Origin: Mycolicibacter hiberniae
GTDB lineage: Bacteria > Actinomycetota > Actinomycetes > Mycobacteriales > Mycobacteriaceae
DNA length: 64,000 nt
Assembly (NCBI RefSeq): GCF_010729485.1
Contig: NZ_AP022609.1
Location: 1 to 64,000 of the forward strand
Direction of reading: 5' to 3'
Positions 35,573 to 47,349 of the stretch are shown in pieces; the stretch's first letter is position 1, and every line of letters starts with the position of its first letter. The notes under the pieces are model-generated. The model was not told where the DNA came from and did not search any database. It worked only from the letters and a program-made list of their open reading frames with translations. The position numbers and the translations under genes are program-made.

Positions 35573-35983
35573 TTAACCTGACGCCTCGGGCTGTTTGGCC
35601 TGGCGGGTGTCGCGCCGCAGCGGATGCTCGGCGGGCACCTCCACGAATATCAGCGTCAGGCCGTCCGGATCGGTGACATGCATCTCACGCAGACCCCAGG
35701 GCTCCTGGCGTGCTTCCCGGGCGATCGGCACGCCACGCTCCTGCAGTTCGGCCTGAGTCGCGGCGACGTCGCGCACCTGCAGCCACAGTGCCCCCGGGAA
35801 CGGTGGTGGAGCAACGCGCGGGTTGCCGTGCCCGGCGAGTTCGATCAGCGACTGGCCGGCGTAGAACACCATTCCGGCGCCGTAGTCGCGGGCGATCGCC
35901 AACCCGATCTCGTCACGGTAGAACCGCAGCGAGCGTTGGTAGTCGACCGGGCGGAGCAAGACCCGGCTGGCCAGAATCTCCAT
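35573..35983 (-). CDS. Glyoxalase/bleomycin-resistance superfamily protein (Rv0546c-like)
   Basis: A 136-residue vicinal-oxygen-chelate fold protein with two beta-alpha-beta units (LRPVDYQRSLRFYRDEIGLA and GALWLQVRDVAATQAEL). The final metal-site strand is LTLIFVEVP. Members include methylglyoxal lyases, dioxygenases and antibiotic-binding proteins. The men-region position matches Rv0546c, but the substrate is not known. Confidence 0.83.
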   Translation of the reverse strand: MEILASRVLLRPVDYQRSLRFYRDEIGLAIARDYGAGMVFYAGQSLIELAGHGNPRVAPPPFPGALWLQVRDVAATQAELQERGVPIAREARQEPWGLREMHVTDPDGLTLIFVEVPAEHPLRRDTRQAKQPEASG

Positions 35984-36016
35984 GCCTGCGTGTCTAGCAC
36001 GTTCGGCGCCGCGGTA

Positions 36017-36886
36017 TCAGCGACCGCGCTGCATGACCGAGGTGACCAAGCCCGGGGCCACCACATCCAGGGCGCGCGCGGTCACCGCGATGCGCGGGGC
36101 GATGCGCACCGGTCGGCTGCGCGCCGCGGTGATCATCCATTCGGCGGCCTCGCCGGAACTCAATGCCGGGCGGTTCTCGAAGGCTTTGGTGGGCGCGATC
36201 ATCGGGGTGGCCACCAGCGGGTAGTACAGCGTGGTGGAATGCACCCCCTCGCCGGCCCACTCCGTTTCGATGACGCGGCTGACCGCCGACAGCGCCGTCT
36301 TGGAGGCGTTGTACACCCCGAACAGCGGTGAGGCTTCGCTCATCACACCCCAGGTGGCGACGTTGATGATGTGCCCGTCGCCGCGCTGGCGCATGCCCGG
36401 GGCGATCGCGCGGATCAGGCGCAGCGGCGAGTAGTAGTTCAGGGTCATGGTCCGCTCGACGTCGTGCCAGCGGTCCAGCGACTCCGCCAGCGGCCGCCGA
36501 ATGGAACGCCCGGCGTTGTTGACCAGGATGTCCACCCCGCCCAGACGGGCTTCGACGTCGGCGGCCAAAGCGTCGATGGCCGCCATGTCGGACAGGTCGC
36601 AGGCAATCGCGATGCCCTGGCCGCCGGCGGCGGTGATCCGTGCCACGACCTCGTCGAGCAGGTCCTTACGGCGGGCCACCGCGACCACGGTGGCGCCCTC
36701 GGCGGCGAACCGCTCCGCCGCGGCCTCGCCGATACCCGAGGAGGCGCCGGTGAGCAGCACCCGCTTGCCGCGCAGCTCGATCGGCTTGGCCAGCGGCCGG
36801 TATGCCAGCAGTTGCGGCGCGACGGGCGGCCGCATTGCGGTCAGGAAGGCCGCCTCGGTCAGGCGGCGCAGCGGGCTCTTGCTCAT
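36017..36886 (-). CDS. Short-chain dehydrogenase (Rv0547c-like)
   Basis: A 289-residue classical SDR with LLTGASSGIGEAAAERF (NAD(P) binding), NNAGRS, and the active-site Tyr/Lys in YNASKTAL. An N-terminal extension of about 35 residues precedes the Rossmann fold. Position and sequence match Rv0547c. It lies 42 bp downstream of menB's reading end on the same strand, though menB's role in naphthoate synthesis does not require it. Confidence 0.87.
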   Translation of the reverse strand: MSKSPLRRLTEAAFLTAMRPPVAPQLLAYRPLAKPIELRGKRVLLTGASSGIGEAAAERFAAEGATVVAVARRKDLLDEVVARITAAGGQGIAIACDLSDMAAIDALAADVEARLGGVDILVNNAGRSIRRPLAESLDRWHDVERTMTLNYYSPLRLIRAIAPGMRQRGDGHIINVATWGVMSEASPLFGVYNASKTALSAVSRVIETEWAGEGVHSTTLYYPLVATPMIAPTKAFENRPALSSGEAAEWMITAARSRPVRIAPRIAVTARALDVVAPGLVTSVMQRGR

Positions 36887-36928
36887 GGTTGGCGAGTCTA
36901 GGCGGGGGCTCGCGGCAGGCGATCGCCC

Positions 36929-37843
36929 CTAGAAGTAGCGGGGGAACCGGCTCCAGTCCGGATCGCGCTTCTCCAGGAACGAGTCGCGGCCCTCGACCGC
37001 CTCGTCGGTCATGTAGGCCAGCCGGGTGGCTTCCCCGGCGAACAGTTGCTGACCCACCAGGCCGTCATCGAGCAGGTTGAAGGCGAACTTCAGCATGCGC
37101 TGCGCCTGAGGCGATTTGCCGTTGATCTCCTTGGCCCACTGCACGCCGGTGGCTTCCAGATCGGCATGGTCCACCACGTCGTTGACCGCGCCCATCTGGT
37201 GCATCTGCTCGGCGGTGTAGGTCCGGCCCAGAAAGAAGATCTCGCGAGCGAACTTCTGGCCCACCTGCCGGGCCAGGTAGGCGCTGCCGTACCCGCCGTC
37301 GAAGCTGCCGACGTCGGCGTCGGTCTGCTTGAACCTCGCGTGCTCGCGGCTGGCCAGGGTGAGGTCGCACACCACATGCAAACTGTGCCCGCCGCCGGCG
37401 GCCCAGCCGTTGACCAGGCAGATCACCGGTTTGGGCATGAACCGGATCAGCCGCTGCACCTCCAGGATGTGTAGCCTGCCCGCCCGGGCCGCATCGACGG
37501 TGTCGGCGGTCTCCCCGGCGGCGTACTGGTAGCCGCTGCGCCCGCGAATGCGCTGATCGCCCCCGGAGCAGAACGCCCAGCCGCCGTCTTTGGGGGAGGG
37601 CCCGTTGCCGGTCAGCAGCACCACGCCGACGTCCGGAGACATCCTGGCGTGATCCAGCGCCTGGTACAGCTCGTCGACGGTGTGCGGCCGAAACGCGTTG
37701 CGCACCTCGGGACGGTTGAACGCCACCCGCACCGTCGCGTCGGTGACGTGGCGGTGATAGGTGATATCGGTCAGGTCGGCGAAGCCGGCGTCGTACTCCG
37801 AGACCGGTCGCCAGATGCTCTCGTCAAAGGGGTTGCTGCTCAC
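36929..37843 (-). CDS. menB: 1,4-dihydroxy-2-naphthoyl-CoA synthase MenB
   Basis: A crotonase-fold enzyme that closes the second ring of menaquinone from o-succinylbenzoyl-CoA. Length 304 residues. Signatures are FNRPEVRNAFRPHTVDEL, the CSGGDQRIRG loop, NGWAAGGGHSLHVVCDL and DVGSFDGGYGSAYLAR with the catalytic Tyr and Asp. It ends FLEKRDPDWSRFPRYF as MenB proteins do. It is divergent from menC, whereas M. tuberculosis has several unrelated genes (including fadD8) between the two. Confidence 0.95.
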   Translation of the reverse strand: MSSNPFDESIWRPVSEYDAGFADLTDITYHRHVTDATVRVAFNRPEVRNAFRPHTVDELYQALDHARMSPDVGVVLLTGNGPSPKDGGWAFCSGGDQRIRGRSGYQYAAGETADTVDAARAGRLHILEVQRLIRFMPKPVICLVNGWAAGGGHSLHVVCDLTLASREHARFKQTDADVGSFDGGYGSAYLARQVGQKFAREIFFLGRTYTAEQMHQMGAVNDVVDHADLEATGVQWAKEINGKSPQAQRMLKFAFNLLDDGLVGQQLFAGEATRLAYMTDEAVEGRDSFLEKRDPDWSRFPRYF

Positions 37844-38059
37844 GCCTGCGACCGTACCGGTGCGGTGGCGTCAGGTGGCGCGACCCTGTGGGCGGACGCG
37901 CGCAGTCCGGCCGCAGTGGCAGCAGCGGCCGACCAGGGTGTCTACCGTGGAGACGATGACCAGGCAGGTGTGGACGGCCCGGACGAACCGCGGTCTTGAC
38001 GGCACGGCCCGTGTGCACGGTCCACGCGGGGCCGCCGAACCGGCGACGAGCCGCCGCGC

Positions 38060-39037
38060 GTGAGCACGAGCCACCGGCCTGAGGGGCCGCCGCCGCTGGA
38101 CGACATCCTCGACCGCCTGCACGTGGTGGCGCTGCCGATGCGCGTCACATTTCGCGGCATCATGGTGCGTGAGGTGGCACTGATCGACGGTCCGGCCGGC
38201 TGGGGAGAGTTCGGCGCCTTCGCTGAATACGAACCGCCCGAGGCCGCGCACTGGCTGGCCGCCGCACTGGAGGCCGCCTACCGCCCACCGCCACCGTCCC
38301 TTCGCCACCGCGTCCCCATCAACGCAACAGTGCCCGCGGTCGAGCCCGAACGGGTGCCCGAGGTGCTGGCGCGGTTCCCCGGCGCCCGTACCGCCAAAGT
38401 CAAAGTCGCCGAGCCGGGCCAGTCCCTGGCCGACGATGTCGCCCGAGTCGAGGCAGTCCGCGCGCTGATCCCCACCGTGCGCGTCGACGCCAACGGCGGC
38501 TGGACCGTGGCTCAGGCCGTTGCGGCGGAAAAGGCACTGGGCGCACTGGAATACCTGGAGCAGCCCTGTGCCACGGTCGCCGAACTGGCGGCGTTGCGCC
38601 GCAGGATCGACACGCCGGTGGCCGCCGACGAAAGCATCCGCAAAGCCGAGGACCCCCTGGCGGTCAAGGCCGCTGACGCGGCCGATATTGCTGTCCTGAA
38701 AGTCGCCCCGCTGGGCGGCGTGGGCCCGCTGTTGACGATCGCCGGCCAGATCGGCATTCCGGTGGTGATCTCCAGCGCTATCGACTCGGCGGTCGGCATC
38801 GCCGCCGGGCTGCGCGCCGCGGCAGCGCTGCCGGATCTGCAGTACGCCTGCGGCCTGGGTACCGGATCCCTGTTCGTCGAGGACATCGCCGAGACGCCGG
38901 CGCCGACCGACGGCTACTTACCGGTGCAGCCGGTTGTCCCGGACCCGGCCCGGCTGCAGGCTCTGCGCGCGACGCCGCAACGCCGTCAGTGGTGGATCGA
39001 CCGGATCGGCTCCTGCCATCGCCTATTGCGGCGCTGA
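38060..39037 (+). CDS. menC: o-Succinylbenzoate synthase MenC
   Basis: An enolase-superfamily dehydratase turning SHCHC into o-succinylbenzoate. The 325-residue protein has the catalytic Lys pair in TAKVKVAEPG and metal ligands in RVDANGGW, LEYLEQPC and AADESIRK. The second acid-base Lys lies in AVLKVAPLGG. GTG at 38,060 is the best start from the family N-terminus (PPLDDILDRLHVVALPMR), though no clear RBS is visible. The 216 bp between menB and menC contains no recognisable gene. Confidence 0.93.
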   Translation: MSTSHRPEGPPPLDDILDRLHVVALPMRVTFRGIMVREVALIDGPAGWGEFGAFAEYEPPEAAHWLAAALEAAYRPPPPSLRHRVPINATVPAVEPERVPEVLARFPGARTAKVKVAEPGQSLADDVARVEAVRALIPTVRVDANGGWTVAQAVAAEKALGALEYLEQPCATVAELAALRRRIDTPVAADESIRKAEDPLAVKAADAADIAVLKVAPLGGVGPLLTIAGQIGIPVVISSAIDSAVGIAAGLRAAAALPDLQYACGLGTGSLFVEDIAETPAPTDGYLPVQPVVPDPARLQALRATPQRRQWWIDRIGSCHRLLRR

Positions 39038-39041
39038 GCCC

Positions 39042-39731
39042 TCACACGCTGGGCAGTCGGGCGTCGATCCCGTTGGCGATCGTCACGGCTTCATCGCTGA
39101 CGTAGAGCTTGCAGGCCAGTACGTCGATCGCCACGTTGTTGGTGACGCGCAGGGCCCGCTGGCATGACCAACCCGCGCTTCCGTCCTGGTGCTGGGTCAT
39201 CCACAGCGTCCAGTCGACGTCGGTCACCGGGTCGAATGTCCAGGAGGTGTCGGGGCGGTCGTTTTTGACGGTGCCGAAAGTTCGCTCCCCGCACGGGGAC
39301 CATTGCCGGGCGGTCATGCCGAAGAAATCCCGCGCGGCGTCTCGGGTGGCGAACACCGTCGCGGCCTGAATCACGAAATGGTCGTGGCTGTACTCGGTGA
39401 GGCTCTGGACCAGCGTCGCCGTCCAGTCTGCGTCGCCGTACACCGTCTTCTCGGCGGGCATCCAGGCCACCAGGCAGCTGTGGTCGGGGAATTGGCGGCC
39501 GGAGTCGAACATCCGCGATCGGGAGTCTTGCACCCGCATGCCGCCGGCCCCCATGATGTCGCTGACGGTGGTGGCCTTGAGCAGCAGTTCGGGCAGCATG
39601 GCGGCGGTCACCGGCCGGGGGCCGTCGCGGTCGGCGGGGATCGCCACTCCGCCGGTGACGCGTGCGCAGTCCGTCAGCACGGCGCAGGCCAGCATCAGTA
39701 CCGATACCAACCCGGCGTGCCGTAGCCGCAT
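39042..39731 (-). CDS. Putative lipoprotein with PknH-type extracellular sensor domain
   Basis: A 229-residue exported protein. The signal segment (about residues 1-22) ends in LTDC, a lipobox with an unusual Asp before the Cys. The rest has paired cysteines (CLVAW, SPCGE, WSCQRAL, VLACKLY) and the pattern DWTATLVQSL, RQWSPCGERTFGT, seen in the PknH C-terminal sensor-like domain family of mycobacterial lipoproteins. ATG 39,731 is preferred to an upstream GTG or TTG because the signal peptide begins there. It is convergent with menC (stops 5 bp apart) and was not expected from the M. tuberculosis gene order. Confidence 0.75.
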   Translation of the reverse strand: MRLRHAGLVSVLMLACAVLTDCARVTGGVAIPADRDGPRPVTAAMLPELLLKATTVSDIMGAGGMRVQDSRSRMFDSGRQFPDHSCLVAWMPAEKTVYGDADWTATLVQSLTEYSHDHFVIQAATVFATRDAARDFFGMTARQWSPCGERTFGTVKNDRPDTSWTFDPVTDVDWTLWMTQHQDGSAGWSCQRALRVTNNVAIDVLACKLYVSDEAVTIANGIDARLPSV

Positions 39732-39801
39732 CACCTTCCCCCGCTGCGCAGTTGCGATGCTCACACTTTAAAGCGCCGAGGCGTCGCGTACCTTCACTCT
39801 G

Positions 39802-40632
39802 GTGACCAACCTCGCCTACGACGACCGCAATCAGGAGGGGGAGCCGGTCCTTTTCATCGCCGGGCGCGGGGGCGCCGGCCGGGGCTGGCATCTGCATCAG
39901 GTCCGCGAGTTCCAGCTCGCCCGGTACCGCCCGATCACCTTCGACAACCGGGGCATCGGTGCCACCGAGAACGCTTCCGGGTTCACCACCGAGACGATGG
40001 TGGCCGACACCGCCGAACTGATCGAATCGCTGAACATCGCCCCGGTCCGCATCGTCGCGGTGTCGATGGGCTCGTTCATCGCCCAAGAACTGATGCTGGC
40101 ACGGCCCGAGTTGGTGAAATCCGCTGTCTTGATGGCAACCCGCGGCCGCCACGACCGCGCCCGCGAGTTCTTCTATTCCGCCGAAGCCAAACTCGCCGAA
40201 TCCGGTGCCGATCTTCCCGCCGAGTACGAAGCCAAAGTGCGCCTGCTGGAGAGCTTTTCACCGAAGACGCTCAGTGACGACGCGGCAATCAAGGACTGGA
40301 TCGCGATGTTCACCATGTGGCCGGTCAAAAACACCCCGGGATTACGTTGCCAGCTCGACGTGGCACCGCTGACCAACCGGCTGCCCGCCTACGCCAATAT
40401 CACCCAGCCGGTGCTGGTGATCGGTTTCGGCGACGACGTCGTCACCCCGGCGCACCTGAGCCGCGAAGTCGCCGACGCGATCCCGGGCGCACGCTACCTG
40501 GAGATCCCCGACGCCGGGCACCTCGGTTTCATCGAGAAGCCCGACCAGGTCAACAAGGCGGCCCTGGAGTTCCTGGCCGAGGTCGACGGCAAGCCCTTCC
40601 GCTGGGCGGCTGCACCGTCGCCGCACGACTAA
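39802..40632 (+). CDS. bpoC: Alpha/beta hydrolase BpoC (MenH-like position)
   Basis: A 276-residue alpha/beta hydrolase with the oxyanion motif [12 protein letters not shown], nucleophile Ser in AVSMGSFIA, Asp in GFGDDVVTP and His in DAGHLGF. By position between menC and menD it matches Rv0554 (bpoC), annotated as a peroxidase. Its place beside menD suggests it may perform the MenH step (SEPHCHC to SHCHC). The sequence alone does not settle this. It ends 10 bp before menD. Confidence 0.88.
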   Translation: MTNLAYDDRNQEGEPVLFIAGRGGAGRGWHLHQVREFQLARYRPITFDNRGIGATENASGFTTETMVADTAELIESLNIAPVRIVAVSMGSFIAQELMLARPELVKSAVLMATRGRHDRAREFFYSAEAKLAESGADLPAEYEAKVRLLESFSPKTLSDDAAIKDWIAMFTMWPVKNTPGLRCQLDVAPLTNRLPAYANITQPVLVIGFGDDVVTPAHLSREVADAIPGARYLEIPDAGHLGFIEKPDQVNKAALEFLAEVDGKPFRWAAAPSPHD

Positions 40633-40642
40633 CCTGATACCA

Positions 40643-42295
40643 ATGACCAACCCCTCGACGGCACAGGCCCGCATCGTCGTCGACGAGCTGATTCGCGGTG
40701 GCGTCCGCGACGTGGTGCTGTGCCCGGGATCACGCAACGCGCCGCTGGCGTTCGCACTGCACGACGCCGACCGGGCCGGTCGGCTGCGGCTGCACGTGCG
40801 CATCGACGAGCGCACCGCCGGCTATCTGGCGGTCGGGCTGGCGGTGGGGGCGGGCGCGCCGGTGTGCGTGGCGATGACCTCGGGCACGGCAGTGGCCAAC
40901 CTGGGACCGGCGGTGGTCGAGGCCAACTACGCCCGGGTCCCGCTGATCGTGCTGAGCGCCAACCGTCCCTACGAGTTGCTGGGCACCGGCGCCAACCAGA
41001 CCATGGAACAACTCGGCTACTTCGGTACTCAGGTGCGCGCCACGATCAGCCTGGGTCTGGCCGAGGACGCCCCCGAGCGCATGGCCGCCCTCAATGCCAC
41101 GTGGCGGTCGGCGGTGTGCCGAGTCTTGGTCGCTGCCACCGGATCTCGGACCGCCAACGCCGGACCGGTGCAGTTCGACATCCCGCTGCGCGAGCCGTTG
41201 GTGCCCGACGCCGACGACACGGGATCGCTACCGCCGGGCCGACCGCACGGGCGTCCCTGGACACTGACCCCGCCGGTCAGCTTCGACCAGCCCGTGGATA
41301 TCGACCTGACCCCGGACACCGTGGTGATCGCCGGGCACGGCGCGGGGCGCCACCGGAACCTGGCGGCGCTGCCCACCGTCGCCGAACCCACCGCTCCGGC
41401 GCCGGAGAATCCGCTGCACCCGCTGGCGCTACCCCTGCTGCGCCCGCAGCAGGTCATCATGGCCGGCCGGCCCACCCTGCACCGCCCGGTGTCGAGCCTG
41501 CTGGCCGACCCCACGGTGCCGGTGTACGCCCTGACCACCGGCCCGCGCTGGCCGGACGTCTCGGGGAACTCGCAGGCCACCGGTACCCGGGCCGTCACCT
41601 TTGGGGAACCCGACCCGGCTTGGCTGCGCCGCTGCGCGGAGCTGAACCGGCATGCCGAGGCCGCGGTGCGTGAGCAGTTGGCGGCGCACCCGCTCACCAC
41701 CGGCCTGCACGTGGCCGCTGCCGTGGCCGCCGCACTGCGCCCCGGCGACCAGGTGGTGCTCGGCGCTTCCAACCCGGTACGCGACGCCGCCCTGGTCGGG
41801 CTGGGCAACGCCGTGGACCGCGGCGGTATCACCGTACGGTCCAACCGCGGCGTGGCCGGGATCGACGGCACGGTGTCCACCGCGATCGGCGCCGCCCTGG
41901 CACACGAGCGGGGCAATCCCGACGCGCGCACCCTCGCGCTGATCGGGGACCTGACGTTCGTCCACGACAGCTCCGGGTTGCTGATCGGGCCCACCGAGCC
42001 CACACCGCAGCAGCTGACGATCGTGGTGTCCAACGACAACGGTGGCGGCATCTTCGAGCTGCTCGAGCAGGGCGACCCGAGGTTCGCCGATGTCTCATCT
42101 CGGGTCTTCGGCACCCCGCACGATGTCGACGTCGCCGCGCTGTGCCGCGCCTATCACGTCGAGTTCTCCCAGGTCGAGGCCGAAGCCCTGCCCGCCGCAC
42201 TGGCCGAACCCGCCGGCGGTGTGCGTGTGCTGGAGGTCAAAGCGGACCGGTCGTCGCTGCGGTCATTGCATGCCGCTATCAAGGCGGCGCTGTGA
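40643..42295 (+). CDS. menD: SEPHCHC synthase MenD
   Basis: A thiamine-diphosphate enzyme that condenses isochorismate and 2-oxoglutarate, the first committed step of menaquinone synthesis. The 550-residue protein has the N-terminal PYR domain ([28 protein letters not shown]). The C-terminal domain carries [12 protein letters not shown] and [14 protein letters not shown] for diphosphate and metal binding. It is the orthologue of Rv0555. The stop overlaps the GTG of the next membrane-protein gene (GTGA). Confidence 0.95.
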   Translation: MTNPSTAQARIVVDELIRGGVRDVVLCPGSRNAPLAFALHDADRAGRLRLHVRIDERTAGYLAVGLAVGAGAPVCVAMTSGTAVANLGPAVVEANYARVPLIVLSANRPYELLGTGANQTMEQLGYFGTQVRATISLGLAEDAPERMAALNATWRSAVCRVLVAATGSRTANAGPVQFDIPLREPLVPDADDTGSLPPGRPHGRPWTLTPPVSFDQPVDIDLTPDTVVIAGHGAGRHRNLAALPTVAEPTAPAPENPLHPLALPLLRPQQVIMAGRPTLHRPVSSLLADPTVPVYALTTGPRWPDVSGNSQATGTRAVTFGEPDPAWLRRCAELNRHAEAAVREQLAAHPLTTGLHVAAAVAAALRPGDQVVLGASNPVRDAALVGLGNAVDRGGITVRSNRGVAGIDGTVSTAIGAALAHERGNPDARTLALIGDLTFVHDSSGLLIGPTEPTPQQLTIVVSNDNGGGIFELLEQGDPRFADVSSRVFGTPHDVDVAALCRAYHVEFSQVEAEALPAALAEPAGGVRVLEVKADRSSLRSLHAAIKAAL

Positions 42296-42861
42296 GGCTG
42301 CCCGATTATCGGTCCACCCGGGCCTATCGAACCCTGAAACCGTTGGTGCACGGCCTGATCTGGGGGGACGGCGCCCTGCCCCGCAACTCGCCGGCGGGCC
42401 GGGCGCTGCGCTGGGCGCGCATCGGCGTGCTGATCATGGTGACGCTGGTGACGCTGCAGTCGCTACTGCTGGTCGCCGGCGCCTGGCGCAACGACATCAC
42501 CATCGAGCGGGACATGGGCGTGGCCGAGGCCGAAGTGCTCAACGCGGGCTTTCGCCGTTCCACTATCGAGTTCGTGACGCCGGAGCGGATCACCTACCGC
42601 CCGGAGCTCGGTGTGCTCTATCCCTCGGAGTTGGCGACCGGGATGAGGATCTACGTCGAATACAACAAGGCCGACCCGGATCTGGTGCGGGTCCAGCACC
42701 GCACCGCGGTGCTGGCCGTCATCCCGGCCGGCTCGGTCGCGGTGATCGCGTGGCTGGTCGGGATCGCGGCGCTGGCGGGGTGCAATCTGGCCGAACGACG
42801 GTGCGCCAGGACCCGGTCGGTGATGCGGCGCTCGGGTGGCCGGGGAACGCCGAGCGGCTAG
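42292..42861 (+). CDS. DUF3592-like membrane protein (Rv0556-like)
   Basis: A 189-residue protein with two transmembrane helices (about residues 42-63 and 141-164) flanking an extracytoplasmic domain of about 75 residues ([36 protein letters not shown]). This layout is typical of DUF3592-like proteins of unknown function. The GTG start overlaps the menD stop, as in the M. tuberculosis men region. Its stop overlaps the stop of the convergent DsbA-like gene by 4 bp. Confidence 0.82.
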   Translation: MRLPDYRSTRAYRTLKPLVHGLIWGDGALPRNSPAGRALRWARIGVLIMVTLVTLQSLLLVAGAWRNDITIERDMGVAEAEVLNAGFRRSTIEFVTPERITYRPELGVLYPSELATGMRIYVEYNKADPDLVRVQHRTAVLAVIPAGSVAVIAWLVGIAALAGCNLAERRCARTRSVMRRSGGRGTPSG

Positions 42862-43502
42862 CGCTGTTGCACGAGCTGGTCGAGCCAGCCGGTGTCGTCG
42901 GTGTCCACCACCGTCCTGGTGGTCAGGTCATACACCGTCGGGGTGCCGGGGCTGGCCGGGTTCGCCGCCAGCAGCTGCACGCGGTTGAAGGCGTTCATCG
43001 ACGTGGTGTCCACGGCCGGCTGCGCGGCGGCGATGCGCTGCACCACGTGCTCGGGCAGGCCGCTTTCGCCGGCGGTGGCGGCGATCTCCGCCACCTCGGG
43101 CGTGCCGCCCTTGCGGTACAGAGCCGTCACGAACGTCTGGTAGGCATCGGCCGACGTGGCCGGGTCGGTCGCTGCCATCAGGGCGTTGCCGACTCGGGCG
43201 GAGATGTCGTTGTGGCGACGGGCATCCAGAAACGTCATCCACCGGTAGGTCACCGCCACCTCGCCGTCGGCCAGGTGCCGGCCGAGAGCCTCACCGAAGG
43301 CCGCTTCGAACTTGGCGCACTCCGAGCACTGCGCGTCGCAGAAGATCTCCAGCTGTACCGGGGCGGCGGGCGCGCCGGCCAGCACGCCGAAGTGATCGGC
43401 GCTCAGCGCCGTACCGGGCCGGTCCGGTTCGGCTGCCGCCGGACCCGACAGGGACCCGCCCAGGACCGCCAGCGCTGCGAATGTGCCTAGCAAAGACCGC
43501 AT
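42858..43502 (-). CDS. Secreted DsbA/thioredoxin-fold protein
   Basis: A 214-residue exported protein. The signal peptide (about 1-24) ends GPAAAEP. The fold is that of DsbA-type thioredoxins, with the active site CSEC inside [12 protein letters not shown]. The cysteine in CDAQ precedes it, giving three close cysteines. The cis-Pro region is [12 protein letters not shown]. It probably works in disulfide exchange outside the membrane. In M. tuberculosis mgtA lies between Rv0556 and menG, so this gene occupies an altered junction. It is divergent from menG with 37 bp between. Confidence 0.82.
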   Translation of the reverse strand: MRSLLGTFAALAVLGGSLSGPAAAEPDRPGTALSADHFGVLAGAPAAPVQLEIFCDAQCSECAKFEAAFGEALGRHLADGEVAVTYRWMTFLDARRHNDISARVGNALMAATDPATSADAYQTFVTALYRKGGTPEVAEIAATAGESGLPEHVVQRIAAAQPAVDTTSMNAFNRVQLLAANPASPGTPTVYDLTTRTVVDTDDTGWLDQLVQQR

Positions 43503-43539
43503 TCCAGGAACCCTATCGGAGGCGGGTACCGTCGGTCGG

Positions 43540-44232
43540 GTGAGCCGCGCGAGCCTGGACAAAGATCCGCACGCCGTGGCGTCGATGTTCGACGGCGTCG
43601 CCCGGCGTTACGACCTGACCAATACCGTGCTGTCGCTGGGCAGAGACCGCTCCTGGCGGCGGGCCACCCGGCTGGCCCTGGAGCTGCGGCCCGGCCAACG
43701 GGTGCTCGACCTGGCCGCGGGCACCGCGGTGTCGACGGTGGAGTTGGCCCGCTCCGGTGCCTGGTGTGTGGCAGCCGACTTCTCGGTCGGGATGCTGGCC
43801 GCCGGTGCCCGTCGCGCGGTGCCCAAGGTCGCCGGGGACGCCACCAGGCTGCCCTTCGCCGACGCCGTGTTCGACGCCGTGACCATCAGCTTCGGCTTGC
43901 GCAACGTGGTCGATCACACCGCGGGACTGCGGGAGATGGCCCGGGTGACCCGGCCGGGCGGACGGCTGGTGGTCTGCGAGTTCTCCACCCCGACTGTGCC
44001 GGTGTTCGCCACCGCCTACAAGGAGTATCTGATGCGCGCGCTGCCGGCGGTGGCGCGCGCCGTGTCCTCCAACCCGGAGGCCTACGTCTACCTCGCCGAA
44101 TCGATCCGCGCCTGGCCGGATCAGGCCGCGCTGGCCGAGCAGATTCGCGCCGCGGGCTGGTCGGAGGTGGGCTGGCGCAATCTCACCGGCGGGATCGTCG
44201 CGCTGCATTCGGCCCGCAAACCGCTGGAGTGA
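43540..44232 (+). CDS. menG: Demethylmenaquinone methyltransferase MenG (UbiE)
   Basis: A SAM-dependent C-methyltransferase performing the last ring methylation of menaquinone. The 230-residue protein has the UbiE signatures [12 protein letters not shown] near residues 18-29, [16 protein letters not shown] (SAM motif I), [11 protein letters not shown] and ESIRAWPDQ. The GTG at 43,540 fits the family N-terminus ([14 protein letters not shown]). It is the orthologue of Rv0558. A hairpin lies just after the stop. Confidence 0.94.
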   Translation: MSRASLDKDPHAVASMFDGVARRYDLTNTVLSLGRDRSWRRATRLALELRPGQRVLDLAAGTAVSTVELARSGAWCVAADFSVGMLAAGARRAVPKVAGDATRLPFADAVFDAVTISFGLRNVVDHTAGLREMARVTRPGGRLVVCEFSTPTVPVFATAYKEYLMRALPAVARAVSSNPEAYVYLAESIRAWPDQAALAEQIRAAGWSEVGWRNLTGGIVALHSARKPLE

Positions 44233-44233
44233 T

Positions 44234-44250
44234 GCGCCCCGCCCGGGCGC
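44234..44250. terminator. Candidate bidirectional terminator hairpin
   Basis: GCGCCC and GGGCGC form a perfect 6-bp stem with a 5-nt loop in the 21-bp gap between the convergent menG and methyltransferase genes. No T-run follows on either side, so the assignment is weak. Confidence 0.35.
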
Positions 44251-44253
44251 TGT

Positions 44254-46238
<1,985 letters not shown>

Positions 46239-46259
46239 AGTGACCAGTATGTTGGACCC

Positions 46260-47276
46260 GTGAGGACACCGGCGAGCGTGGTGGCGGGGCTGGATTTCGG
46301 CGGCCTGGGGGACCCGGGTTTTGCGGGCCGAGTCCGTGACGGCGTCGCCCGCATCGAAGACCTGATGGACACCGAGCTGCGTGGCGGAGACGGCCTGATG
46401 ACCGAGGCCGTGACCCACCTGTTCGAGGCCGGCGGAAAGCGCTTCCGTCCGCTGTTCACGGTGCTGTCAGCCCAGCTGGGACCGGAGCCGGACGCCTGGC
46501 AGGTGACGGTGGCCGGTGCGGTGATCGAGCTGGTGCACCTGGCGACGCTCTACCACGACGACGTGATGGACGAGGCGCAGATCCGCCGCGGGGCGCCGAG
46601 CGCCAACGCGCGATGGGGAAACAACATCGCGATCCTGGCCGGTGACTACCTGTTCGCGACGGCCTCGCGGCTGGTCTCGCGGCTGGGCCCGGATGCGGTG
46701 CGCATCATCGCCGAGACCTTCGCGCAGCTGGTGACCGGACAGATGCGCGAGACCCGCGGGGCCGCCGAGGGCGTGGACGCGGTAGAGCACTACCTCAAGG
46801 TGGTCTACGAGAAGACGGCCTGTCTGATCTCGGCGTCGGGTCGTTTCGGCGCGACGTTCTCCGGTGCCGACGACGACCAGATCGAGCGACTGGCCCGGCT
46901 GGGCGGGATCGTGGGCACCGCGTTCCAGATCTCCGACGACATCATCGACATCGACTCCGACCCCGACGAGTCCGGCAAGCTGCCCGGCACCGATCTCCGT
47001 GAGGGCGTCCACACGTTGCCGGTGCTCTTCGCGTTGCAGCAGAGCGGGGCAGACGCCGACCGGCTGCGCGAGCTGCTGGTCGGGCCGGTCACCGACGACG
47101 CGGCGGTGCAGGAGGCGCTGGGACTGCTGCGGGCGTCGGCCGGCATGGTCAAGGCCAAGGAGACGGTGGCCGACTACGCGGCGCAGGCGCGTGTGGAGCT
47201 GGCCGCGCTACCCGACTGTGTCGGGCGGGCGGCGCTGGCCGGCCTGGTCGACTACACCGTGAACCGGCACGGCTGA
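46260..47276 (+). CDS. grcC1: Polyprenyl diphosphate synthase GrcC1
   Basis: A 338-residue trans-prenyltransferase elongating isoprenoid diphosphates, likely providing the menaquinone side chain. The first aspartate-rich motif DDVMD follows ATLYH near residue 99. [12 protein letters not shown] lies before it and the second motif SDDIIDID near 220-227. GTG 46,260 matches the family start. It is the orthologue of Rv0562, downstream of a promoter shared with menJ. Confidence 0.92.
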   Translation: MRTPASVVAGLDFGGLGDPGFAGRVRDGVARIEDLMDTELRGGDGLMTEAVTHLFEAGGKRFRPLFTVLSAQLGPEPDAWQVTVAGAVIELVHLATLYHDDVMDEAQIRRGAPSANARWGNNIAILAGDYLFATASRLVSRLGPDAVRIIAETFAQLVTGQMRETRGAAEGVDAVEHYLKVVYEKTACLISASGRFGATFSGADDDQIERLARLGGIVGTAFQISDDIIDIDSDPDESGKLPGTDLREGVHTLPVLFALQQSGADADRLRELLVGPVTDDAAVQEALGLLRASAGMVKAKETVADYAAQARVELAALPDCVGRAALAGLVDYTVNRHG

Positions 47277-47336
47277 CCACAATTGCGGAACTCCTGGGAG
47301 GTCGGCGGCGTTTAATGAGCACGACCGAGGTTCTCC

Positions 47337-47343
47337 AAGGAGG
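47337..47343 (+). promoter_or_regulatory. Strong ribosome binding site of htpX
   Basis: AAGGAGG lies 6 bp before ATG 47,350, the strongest Shine-Dalgarno sequence noticed in the window, suggesting efficient translation of htpX. Confidence 0.6.
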
Positions 47344-47349
47344 AAGTCG

